Below, in pieces: positions 46,855 to 54,412 of a stretch of 64,000 nucleotides of DNA. A program made the translations under genes and the position numbers. This stretch comes from Consotaella aegiceratis (GTDB lineage Bacteria; Pseudomonadota; Alphaproteobacteria; Rhizobiales; Rhizobiaceae). Every line of letters begins with the position of its first letter. The stretch's first letter is position 1. The notes below the pieces were generated by a model, which worked only from the letters and a program-made list of their open reading frames with translations, made no database searches and was not told the DNA's origin. The stretch lies in assembly GCF_036541425.1 (NCBI RefSeq), contig NZ_JAZHFT010000003.1, positions 62,001 to 126,000 on the forward strand. The letters are read 5' to 3'.

Positions 46855-48165
46855 ATGATCGAGGACAATGTCCCCGCGCCGACGAGCGCATCCGATCTCC
46901 GCCACGAGGGCGCATCGGACGATCTGGAGCTGGTGCGTCCGATTCCACGCATCTCGATCCAGGCGTTTTGCGAAACCGAGGCGGTGGCGGCCCCTCTGGA
47001 GGAAGCGGCGGGCGACCGGCGCATGGTGAAGGCGCATGTGCGCGTCCACATGGGGGGCATCAGGGCGGCGGCCGACCATTACGCCGGCGCGCCGACGCCC
47101 AATCTCGTCATCCTGGAATCGCGCTATGCTCCCGATCAGCTGCTGCACGAGCTCGAAGCGCTGGCGGATGTCTGCGATCCGGGCTCCAAGGTCGTCATCG
47201 TCGGCCATACCAACGACGTGGCGCTCTATCGCGAACTGATCCGCCGCGGCATCTCGGAGTATCTCGTCGCGCCGATCACGCTCGGCGACGTGCTGAACGT
47301 CATCTCGGCGCTGTTCGTGGCGCCGGACGCCGCGCCGCTGGGTCGCACGCTTGCCTTCGTCGGCGCCAAGGGCGGCGTCGGCTCTTCCACCATCGCCCAC
47401 AATGTGGCCTGGTCGATCTCGCGGCTGTTCTCGACCGACGTCGTGCTGGCCGATCTCGACTTGCCGTTCGGGACCGCCAACATCAACTTCGACCAGGATC
47501 CGGCGCAGGGAATCGCGGAGGCCGTCTACTCGGCCGATCGGATGGACGACGTCTTCCTCGATCGGCTGCTGGCCAAATGCGCCGATCATCTGTCGCTGCT
47601 GGCAGCCCCGTCGATCCTGGATCGCACCTACGATTTCCCGGCCGACGCCTTCAACTCGTTGATCGAAACCGCGCAACGCGGCGCGCCGATCGTCGTGCTC
47701 GACGTCCCGCATGCGTGGACGGAATGGACGAAGACGGTGCTCTCGCTGGCCGACGAGATCGTGATCACCGCGACGCCGGATCTGCCGAATCTGCGCAACG
47801 CCAAGAATCTGGTCGAGATGCTGAAGCGGGCGCGCCCCAACGACCGTCTGCCGCGCCTGATCCTCAATCAGTTGGAGATGCCCAAGCGGCCGGAGATTTC
47901 GCCTGACGAGTTCGCCGAACCGCTGGAGGTCGAGCCGATCGCACGGATCAGCTTCGATCCGAGCGTTTTCGGGACGGCAGCGAACAACGGTCGGATGATC
48001 GCCGAGACCGATCCCAAGCATCCTTCCGTCGATGCGTTCCACAAGATCGCTCACGCCCTGACCGGGCGCGGGCAGCCGAAGCGCGCCAAGAAGCGCTCGC
48101 CTCTGGATCTGTTCGCCAGCTTCCGGCGCCGGCAGTCGACCCTCGATTCGGCCAGGAGCGGATAA
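46855..48165 (+). CDS. cpaE: Flp pilus assembly ATPase CpaE/TadZ
   Basis: A 436-residue protein: an N-terminal receiver-like domain (about 65-155) without a full phosphorylation site, then a MinD/ParA-type ATPase with the deviant Walker A FVGAKGGVGSSTIAHN and VVLADLDLPFGTANINFDQD. TadZ proteins place the pilus machine at a cell pole. cpaF starts immediately at the next base. Confidence 0.92.
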   Translation: MIEDNVPAPTSASDLRHEGASDDLELVRPIPRISIQAFCETEAVAAPLEEAAGDRRMVKAHVRVHMGGIRAAADHYAGAPTPNLVILESRYAPDQLLHELEALADVCDPGSKVVIVGHTNDVALYRELIRRGISEYLVAPITLGDVLNVISALFVAPDAAPLGRTLAFVGAKGGVGSSTIAHNVAWSISRLFSTDVVLADLDLPFGTANINFDQDPAQGIAEAVYSADRMDDVFLDRLLAKCADHLSLLAAPSILDRTYDFPADAFNSLIETAQRGAPIVVLDVPHAWTEWTKTVLSLADEIVITATPDLPNLRNAKNLVEMLKRARPNDRLPRLILNQLEMPKRPEISPDEFAEPLEVEPIARISFDPSVFGTAANNGRMIAETDPKHPSVDAFHKIAHALTGRGQPKRAKKRSPLDLFASFRRRQSTLDSARSG

Positions 48166-49659
48166 ATGGGGATGTTCGGCAAACGCGGGGGCGACGGCCC
48201 TCAGATGGGCGGCACGGCAACCATGGAGCCCGCGAAAAGCGTGCGGCCCTCTCTTCCGCCGGAGCCCGTCTACGCCCCGCCTAAGCCGCAGGCCGCGAAG
48301 GCCGCGGTTCAGCCGGAGCCCATTCCCGTCTCGTCGCGTCCGCCCGAAAAGGAGCGCGAGCGCTCCGAATCCTATTATGACACCAAGGCCCAGGTGTTCG
48401 CCGCGCTGATCGATACCATCGATCTGTCGCAACTGGCCCGGCTCGACGGCGAAAGCGCGCGCGAGGAGATCCGCGACATCGTCAACGACATCATCGCGAT
48501 CAAGAACTTCGCGATGGCGATCTCCGAGCAGGAGCAACTGCTCGCCGACATCTGCAACGACGTGCTCGGCTATGGGCCGCTGGAGCCGCTGCTCGCCCGC
48601 GACGACATCGCCGACATCATGGTCAACGGCGCGCAGCAGACCTTTATCGAAGTGAACGGCAAGGTCGAGGAATCGAACATTCGTTTCCGTGACAACCAGC
48701 AGCTTCTCAACATCTGTCAGCGCATCGTCAGCCAGGTGGGCCGGCGCGTCGACGAATCCTCGCCGATCTGCGACGCGCGATTGCCGGACGGGTCCCGCGT
48801 CAACGTCATCGCGCCGCCGCTGTCGCTCGACGGGCCCAGCCTGACCATCCGAAAGTTCAAGAAGGACAAGCTCACCCTCGACCAGTTGGTGAAGTACGGC
48901 TCGATCTCTCCGGAGGGGGCCACGATCCTCGAGATCATCGGGCGGGTGCGCTGCAACATCGTGATCTCCGGCGGCACCGGTTCGGGCAAGACGACGCTGT
49001 TGAATTGCCTCACGCGCTACATCGACACCGACGAGCGCATCATCACCTGCGAGGACTCCGCCGAACTGCAGCTGCAGCAGCCTCACGTCGTGCGCCTGGA
49101 GACCCGGCCGCCCAACATCGAGGGCGAGGGTGAGATCACCATGCGCCAGCTCGTGAAGAACTGTCTGCGCATGCGGCCCGAGCGGATCATCGTCGGCGAG
49201 GTGCGCGGACCGGAAGTGTTCGATCTCCTCCAGGCGATGAACACCGGCCATGACGGATCGATGGGCACGATCCATTCCAACAGCCCGCGCGAGTGTCTGA
49301 GCCGCATGGAGTCGATGATCGCCATGGGCGGGTTTTCGCTGCCGCCACGCACCGTGCGCGAGATCATCGTCGGCTCGGTGGACGTGATCATCCAGGCGGC
49401 GCGCCTGCGCGACGGCTCGCGCCGCATCACGCACATCACCGAAGTGCTGGGCATGGAAGGCGACGTGATCACCACGCAGGACCTCTTCGTCTACGACATC
49501 CTGGGCGAGGACACGGCCGGCAAGATCATCGGCCAGCACCGCTCGACCGGCATCGGCCGCCCCGGCTTCTGGGACCGCGCACGTTACTATGGCGAGGAGA
49601 AGCGTCTCGCCGCAGCCCTCGACGCGTCCGAAGCGAACGAACCGGATACACGGCTGTGA
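48166..49659 (+). CDS. cpaF: Flp pilus motor ATPase CpaF/TadA
   Basis: A 497-residue type IV/II secretion ATPase. The Pro-rich N-terminus (1-65) is followed by the N-domain and the RecA-like core: Walker A ISGGTGSGKTTLLNCL at about 265, Asp box ITCEDSAELQLQQPHVVRLE, Walker B RPERIIVGEVRGPE and His box NTGHDGSMGTIHSNSPRE. It powers both pilus extension and retraction in Tad systems. ATG at 48166 directly abuts the cpaE stop; an ATG at 48172 is an alternative. Confidence 0.94.
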   Translation: MGMFGKRGGDGPQMGGTATMEPAKSVRPSLPPEPVYAPPKPQAAKAAVQPEPIPVSSRPPEKERERSESYYDTKAQVFAALIDTIDLSQLARLDGESAREEIRDIVNDIIAIKNFAMAISEQEQLLADICNDVLGYGPLEPLLARDDIADIMVNGAQQTFIEVNGKVEESNIRFRDNQQLLNICQRIVSQVGRRVDESSPICDARLPDGSRVNVIAPPLSLDGPSLTIRKFKKDKLTLDQLVKYGSISPEGATILEIIGRVRCNIVISGGTGSGKTTLLNCLTRYIDTDERIITCEDSAELQLQQPHVVRLETRPPNIEGEGEITMRQLVKNCLRMRPERIIVGEVRGPEVFDLLQAMNTGHDGSMGTIHSNSPRECLSRMESMIAMGGFSLPPRTVREIIVGSVDVIIQAARLRDGSRRITHITEVLGMEGDVITTQDLFVYDILGEDTAGKIIGQHRSTGIGRPGFWDRARYYGEEKRLAAALDASEANEPDTRL

Positions 49660-50669
49660 ACGGCTCTCCGCTCAGCGTCTTCCTCTTCGTCCTGCTTGCG
49701 GCGATCGCCGCGGGCGGCTTGGCCTATGCTTTCCTCCAGCCTTTGATCGCCTCGGAACGCAAGACCGAGAGCCGGCTGAAGCAGCTGAAGCGTGCCGAAA
49801 CCGACACGGACTCCAAGCGGGTCGCGCGGGAGCGCCTGCAGGAGGCGGCGAAGCGGCGGCGGACGATCCAGAGCTCGCTCAAGGAGATCGAGGCCAAGCA
49901 GAAGGAACGGGACAAGCATACGACCCGATTGTCGACCCGGCGCCTTCTGGACCAGGCCGGCCTGAAGATGTCGGTGCGCGGCTTCGTGCTGACGAGCATC
50001 GCCGTCGGCGTGGCCTTCTGTCTCGTCGCCTTCGTGCTTTCAGGATCGCTGCTGGTGGCGCTCGGCATGGCGATCACCGGCGGGGTCGGACTGCCGCGCT
50101 GGAGCCTGGGCTATCTGCGCAAGCGGCGCCAGAAGCAGTTTCTCAACGAATTCGCCAACTCGGTCGATCTCATGGTGCGCGGCATCCGCGCCGGCCTGCC
50201 GCTGAGCGACTGCCTGCGGATCGTCGCCAGCGACGCGCCGGAGCCGGTGCGGTCCGAATTCCGCAAGATCGTCGAGACGCAGCAGATGGGCATGTCGACG
50301 CCGGAGGCGGTCGAGCGGCTCTACCATGACATGCCGCTGGCCGAGACGAACTTCTTCGCCATCGTCCTGTCGATTCAGGCGCAGGCCGGCGGCAATCTGT
50401 CTGAGGCTCTCAGCAATCTTTCCCGCGTCCTGCGCGACCGCAAGAAGATGAAGGGCAAGATCCAGGCGATGTCGATGGAGGCGAAGGCATCCGGCGGCAT
50501 CATCGGCTCCCTGCCGGTGATCGTAGGCTTGCTCGTCTACATGACGACGCCCGACTACATCCTGGTGCTGTTCGACACCAACGTCGGCAAATTGATCATG
50601 GGCGTCTCCGTCGTGTGGATGTTCGCCGGCGTGATGGTCATGCGCAAGATGATCAATTTCGATTTCTAG
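49656..50669 (+). CDS. tadB: Flp pilus inner-membrane platform protein TadB
   Basis: A 337-residue type II secretion F-domain protein. One N-terminal TM (6-28) and TMs at about 105-140 and two near the C-terminus enclose the F domain (FANSVDLMVRGIRAGLPLSD and EQ-type repeats to about 285). A coiled-coil rich segment lies at 30-90. Start is a GTG overlapping the cpaF stop (GTGA). Confidence 0.9.
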   Translation: MNGSPLSVFLFVLLAAIAAGGLAYAFLQPLIASERKTESRLKQLKRAETDTDSKRVARERLQEAAKRRRTIQSSLKEIEAKQKERDKHTTRLSTRRLLDQAGLKMSVRGFVLTSIAVGVAFCLVAFVLSGSLLVALGMAITGGVGLPRWSLGYLRKRRQKQFLNEFANSVDLMVRGIRAGLPLSDCLRIVASDAPEPVRSEFRKIVETQQMGMSTPEAVERLYHDMPLAETNFFAIVLSIQAQAGGNLSEALSNLSRVLRDRKKMKGKIQAMSMEAKASGGIIGSLPVIVGLLVYMTTPDYILVLFDTNVGKLIMGVSVVWMFAGVMVMRKMINFDF

Positions 50670-50699
50670 GACGACACGGGCGGGCCGAGCGAGATTCGC

Positions 50700-51689
50700 A
50701 TGAGCGGTTTTCTGGAATGGATGGGACTGTCGGAAACGCTGCTGCTCAGCGTTTTCGTGGCTGTGGCCGTGTTCACGACCATCCTCACAGTGGCGCTGCC
50801 GATCCTTTCGGGCAACGAATTCAAGTCGCGCATGAAGGCGGTGGCCCTCGAGCGCGACCAGGTGCGGGCGCGCGAGAGAGCCCGATTGCAGATCGAGCGG
50901 GAACGGAGCCGCGCCGGACTGCGGCAGCATGACGACAACGGCATCGCGGCCGCCGTCGTCCAGAGGCTCAATCTGCGCAATGCGCTTGCCGACGATCAGA
51001 CGGTCCAGCGGCTCAAAGTGGCGGGACTGCGCGGACAGCGGCCGTTGACGATCTTCCTGTTTGCGCGCGTCTCGCTGGCCCTGGGAATGCTGGTCCTGGC
51101 CGTCATCTACCTGTTCGGTCTTCATCTCCTGGCGGGTCAGCCGACAGGGATACGGCTGCTCATCTGCCTCGGCGCGGCCTATCTCGGCTTCTATCTCCCC
51201 AATCTCTACATCTCGAACCGAGCCCAGAAACGGCGCCAGTCGATCTCGCGGGCCTGGCCGGACGCCCTCGACCTTCTGCTGATCTGCGTGGAATCCGGCG
51301 TATCGATCGAAGCGGCATTTCGGCGTGTTGCCGACGAGATCGTCATCCAGTCGGTCCCGCTTGCCGAGGAACTGGCGCTTTTGTGCGCCGAGCTGTCGTT
51401 CCTGTCGGATCGTCGGCAGGCCTATGAGAATCTGGCGAGCCGCACCGACCTGGAAGGCGTGCGGGCTGTCTGTACGTCGCTGATCCAGGCGGAAAAGTAC
51501 GGCACGCCGCTCGGCAACGCGATCCGCGTACTGGCGCAGGAGAACCGCGACCTCCGGCTGAATGCCGCGGAAAAGAAGGCGGCGGCGCTGCCGCCGAAAC
51601 TCACCGTGCCGATGATCGTCTTCTTTCTGCCGGTGCTGTTCGCCGTGATCATCGGCCCGGCCCTGATCCAGGTTCTCGGCTACAATTAG
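50700..51689 (+). CDS. tadC: Flp pilus inner-membrane platform protein TadC
   Basis: A 329-residue F-domain protein partner of TadB. Helices at about 14-33, 120-140, 145-165 and 300-325 with the conserved ARAWPDALDLLLICVESG-like segment in the middle (SRAWPDALDLLLICVESGVS). Last gene of the cpaA-tadC operon; followed by the convergent clpP. Confidence 0.9.
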   Translation: MSGFLEWMGLSETLLLSVFVAVAVFTTILTVALPILSGNEFKSRMKAVALERDQVRARERARLQIERERSRAGLRQHDDNGIAAAVVQRLNLRNALADDQTVQRLKVAGLRGQRPLTIFLFARVSLALGMLVLAVIYLFGLHLLAGQPTGIRLLICLGAAYLGFYLPNLYISNRAQKRRQSISRAWPDALDLLLICVESGVSIEAAFRRVADEIVIQSVPLAEELALLCAELSFLSDRRQAYENLASRTDLEGVRAVCTSLIQAEKYGTPLGNAIRVLAQENRDLRLNAAEKKAAALPPKLTVPMIVFFLPVLFAVIIGPALIQVLGYN

Positions 51690-51728
51690 CCGAGGCCCGA
51701 GGATGCGTCGGCCATCGGCCCCACCCGG

Positions 51729-52334
51729 TCAGGCGGCAACGGCGCGCTTGCCGAGAATCCGATCGATCAGGCCCCAATCGAGAGCCTGTTCCGGCGTCAT
51801 GAAATGATCGCGATCGAGCGTGCGTTCGACCTCGGCTTCCGATCGGCCGCAATGCTCGGCATAGAGGCGAATGATGCGACGCTTGGTCTGCAGCATGTCC
51901 TCGGCATGGATGGCGATATCGGAGGCCTGACCTTGGTAGCCGCCGAGCGGCTGGTGAACGTGCAGGCTGGCGTTGGGCAGGGCCGCCCGCTCGCCCGGCT
52001 CGCCCGCCATCAGCAGGAACGAGCCCATGGAGCGGGCCGTGCCCATGCACAGCGTGTGCACCGGCGACTTGATGAAGCGCATCGTGTCGTACATGGCGAA
52101 GCCGCTGGTGACCACGCCGCCATAGGAGTTGATGTAGAGGTGGATGGGCCGGCCCGGGTTCTCGGCTTCGAGAAACAGCAATTGGGCGCAGACGAGTGAC
52201 GACATCTGATCGTTCACCTCGCCGTTGGCGAAGATGATGCGCTCCCGCAGGAGGCGCGAATAGATGTCGAACGACCGCTCCCCGCGGCTCGATTGTTCTA
52301 CGACCATGGGGACGAGTTGCATCGTGTCGCGCAT
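51729..52334 (-). CDS. clpP: ATP-dependent Clp protease proteolytic subunit (ClpP paralog)
   Basis: A 201-residue serine protease of the ClpP family. Catalytic triad: Ser in MGTARSMGSFLL, His in HVHQPLGGYQGQA and Asp in ERTLDRDHFMTP. Compared with housekeeping ClpP the nucleophile region has Arg before Ser (ARSMG rather than AASMG). No clpX or clpA is adjacent, so this is likely a second ClpP isoform. Start is the ATG of MRDTMQLVPM with GAAAGGA upstream. Confidence 0.9.
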   Translation of the reverse strand: MRDTMQLVPMVVEQSSRGERSFDIYSRLLRERIIFANGEVNDQMSSLVCAQLLFLEAENPGRPIHLYINSYGGVVTSGFAMYDTMRFIKSPVHTLCMGTARSMGSFLLMAGEPGERAALPNASLHVHQPLGGYQGQASDIAIHAEDMLQTKRRIIRLYAEHCGRSEAEVERTLDRDHFMTPEQALDWGLIDRILGKRAVAA

Positions 52335-52375
52335 GCGCGAGATCCTTTCTTCTTTTCGCAATCAGGACGAGGGCG

Positions 52376-52735
52376 TCAGGCGGCGCGCATGAGAGGCGGC
52401 CGATTGACGTTGGCGGCATCCGTCTGGCGCATCTGGCGCGCGTCGAGGGCTTGCTGCACGATGGTGAAGCGCGTGCCGCCGGCCGGGTGCGGTCGGATCT
52501 GGAACGTCACCGTGCTCTCGATGAACGGCGGCTCGGCATCGCGCATCCGGTAGGACACCTCCTCGCCGTCGGCCGACACGACCGGCTGCTGATCGACCAG
52601 GACCCGCGACGGCAGCCATCTCTCGCGAAGCTCGGGCACCGTGAGCGCGCGCCGGACTTTCTCCGGCGTCGCATCGAGCTCGTATTCGAGAACGAGGCTC
52701 CCGCCGTCTTGTGTGGTCTCGTGGTGGTCCGTCAT
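52376..52735 (-). CDS. SRPBCC (AHSA1-like) family protein
   Basis: A 119-residue hydrophobic-ligand-binding START-fold protein: GSLVLEYELDATPEKVRRAL and the TVPELRERWLP segment are typical of AHSA1-like proteins, followed by strands to TRFTIVQQ. The start overlaps the ArsR stop by 4 bp (ATGA). ArsR-SRPBCC pairs are common; the SRPBCC protein is usually the target of the regulator and of unknown ligand. Confidence 0.83.
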   Translation of the reverse strand: MTDHHETTQDGGSLVLEYELDATPEKVRRALTVPELRERWLPSRVLVDQQPVVSADGEEVSYRMRDAEPPFIESTVTFQIRPHPAGGTRFTIVQQALDARQMRQTDAANVNRPPLMRAA

Positions 52736-53043
52736 TGATCCATCTCTTTCAGCAGGGAGACCAGGTCTTCGACGCGGGCCGGCCACCAGTTGCGATATTT
52801 CGCAAGCCACCGGCCGATGCACATCAGTCCCTGAGGGTCGACCTCGTAGTTCACGAAGCGGCCCTGCCGTTCCTCACGCACCAGACCGGCCGAACGCAAA
52901 ACCGCCAGATGCTGCGACATTGCCGGCTGGCTGATGGCGATACCGTCGCGCAGCTCGCTGGCATTCATGCTGCGCGCGGCCAGCTTTTCGAAGATCGACC
53001 GCCGTGTCGGGTCGGCCAGGGCTCTGAAGATGTCGTTTTCCAT
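52732..53043 (-). CDS. ArsR-family transcriptional regulator
   Basis: A 103-residue winged-helix repressor: FRALADPTRRSIFEKLAARS, then the recognition helix in ISQPAMSQHLAVLRSAGLVR and the wing REERQGRFVNYEVDP. No metal-binding Cys motif (ELCVCDL) is present, so it senses something other than arsenite. Start at MENDIF. A perfect inverted repeat just upstream is probably its own operator. Confidence 0.9.
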   Translation of the reverse strand: MENDIFRALADPTRRSIFEKLAARSMNASELRDGIAISQPAMSQHLAVLRSAGLVREERQGRFVNYEVDPQGLMCIGRWLAKYRNWWPARVEDLVSLLKEMDQ

Positions 53044-53390
53044 CGCGCTAACACATAAGCACACGCTTATTTGATTCGCAAGCCTCCTGCTCTTTCCGAG
53101 CGCTAAGCGCCTTGATCGCGCTCGTGAGGCTGGCTGAGGGATCAGGGATGGAAATCGGCAGATGGCGGTCGCGGGCGATTGCGACCTGTGGCCTTCTGCT
53201 GAGACGGCCTGCGGGCCATTCGAGCGGTAAGGCTGGCCAAGCGCCGTGCGCTTGTGACGCAGCGCGTTTGCGGCGGGTCAAATGGCGTCGCAAAACGTTC
53301 ACGTTACCATTAACCTAAAATTTAAATCGACGTTTACTGATTGTTAAATGCGGCATACGGTTTTGCAGTGCAATAAAGGAGTCTCTGCAC
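53044..53390. other. Divergent regulatory region, arsR / rpfF
   Basis: 347 bp without a gene. The left end has the ArsR operator (53055-53070). The right end (about 53290-53385) is markedly AT-rich and contains TTAA half-sites (TTAACCTAAAATTTAA and TTTACTGATTGTTAAA), weakly like CtrA sites, before AAGGAG and the rpfF start. Reading frames in the middle have no recognisable domain. Confidence 0.5.
53055..53070. promoter_or_regulatory. ArsR operator: ATAAGC-ACAC-GCTTAT
   Basis: Perfect 6-bp arms around 4 bp, 12 bp upstream of the arsR start. Its form and position fit autoregulatory ArsR operators. Confidence 0.7.
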
Positions 53391-54299
53391 ATGCTGAACG
53401 CGCAGTGGAATGTTGCCGAGGCAGTGGAGCCGGGCCGAGCCGACAGCATCAACCTGGTCGACCGCATTCATGACATGACCGGGGCGCTGCCCCAGATCCA
53501 GTTGATGTACGAAGAGAATTTCGCGCTGCTGTGGATCGTCATGCGGCCCGAGCCGAAACCGGTCTTCACGCTGCCGCTGGTCGATAGCGTTCGCAAGGTG
53601 CAACGGGCGTTGGCGCAGCTCCTGGATGGCGACGATTGCCCGCCCCTCTCCTTTCTGGCCTTCCGGACGGCCGGTCCGGTGTTCTCGCTGGGCGGCGATC
53701 TTGACTTCTATCTGGAATGCCTCGCCAACAACGACCGCGCCGGACTGGAAGAATATGCCCAGGTGGCGTCCGACGTGATCGTGGGCAACTACACGGGGCT
53801 GGGCGGCCGCGTTACCACCATCGCCGCCGTGCATGCGCGGGCGTTGGGCGGCGGCATCGATCCTGCTCGGGCCTGTCACATCATGATCGCCGAGGAGTCG
53901 GCTTCGTTCTGTTACCCGGAAGTCAACTACAATCATTTTCCGATCGCCGCCGTGCCGGTGCTCGCCCGGCGCGCCGGCAGGCTGGAAGCCGAACGCATTC
54001 TCTTGTCCGGCGCGACCTTCTCGGCCGAGGAGTTTCGTCAGCGCGGGGTGGTGGACGAGGTGGTGCCCGACGGCGGCAGCGCGGCCTGGGTGCGCAAATA
54101 CGCCAAGGACACGGCGGCGAGTCGGCGTGCCCGAATTTCCATCTCGCTGGCGTTCAACGCCATGAGCGCGGATCTGGAAAGCCAGCTGGCGGCGTCTTCC
54201 GCCTTGTGGGTCGAACACATGCTGTCGCTGGAAATACCAGAAGTTTCGAAGTTGAAGCGCATCGTTACTGCCCAGGAAAGGATGTTGGCGCGTCTTTGA
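53391..54299 (+). CDS. rpfF: RpfF-like DSF-family signal synthase (crotonase fold)
   Basis: A 302-residue enoyl-CoA hydratase-superfamily protein that closely follows Xanthomonas RpfF: GPVFSLGGDLDFYLECL, the DYAQ-like EEYAQVASDVIVGNYTGLGG, ALGGGIDPARACHIMIAEES and YPEVNYNHFPI. RpfF catalytic residues Glu141 and Glu161 align with Asp157 and Glu177, keeping the 20-residue spacing. It probably makes a cis-2-unsaturated fatty acid signal from acyl-ACP, but the Glu-to-Asp change at the first site may alter activity. AAAGGAG precedes the ATG. A GGDEF-EAL gene follows, as in rpfF/rpfR loci. Confidence 0.85.
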   Translation: MLNAQWNVAEAVEPGRADSINLVDRIHDMTGALPQIQLMYEENFALLWIVMRPEPKPVFTLPLVDSVRKVQRALAQLLDGDDCPPLSFLAFRTAGPVFSLGGDLDFYLECLANNDRAGLEEYAQVASDVIVGNYTGLGGRVTTIAAVHARALGGGIDPARACHIMIAEESASFCYPEVNYNHFPIAAVPVLARRAGRLEAERILLSGATFSAEEFRQRGVVDEVVPDGGSAAWVRKYAKDTAASRRARISISLAFNAMSADLESQLAASSALWVEHMLSLEIPEVSKLKRIVTAQERMLARL

Positions 54300-54412
54300 C
54301 CTTCAGGCCGGCTCGGGAAGCTTTTTGGCCGGGAGATTGCTAGCCAGCGAAGCGAGTTGTTAACTCCGACTGCCTATCTTGGCGCCTTTGCGAACCCGCT
54401 TGTGGTGGCTGG

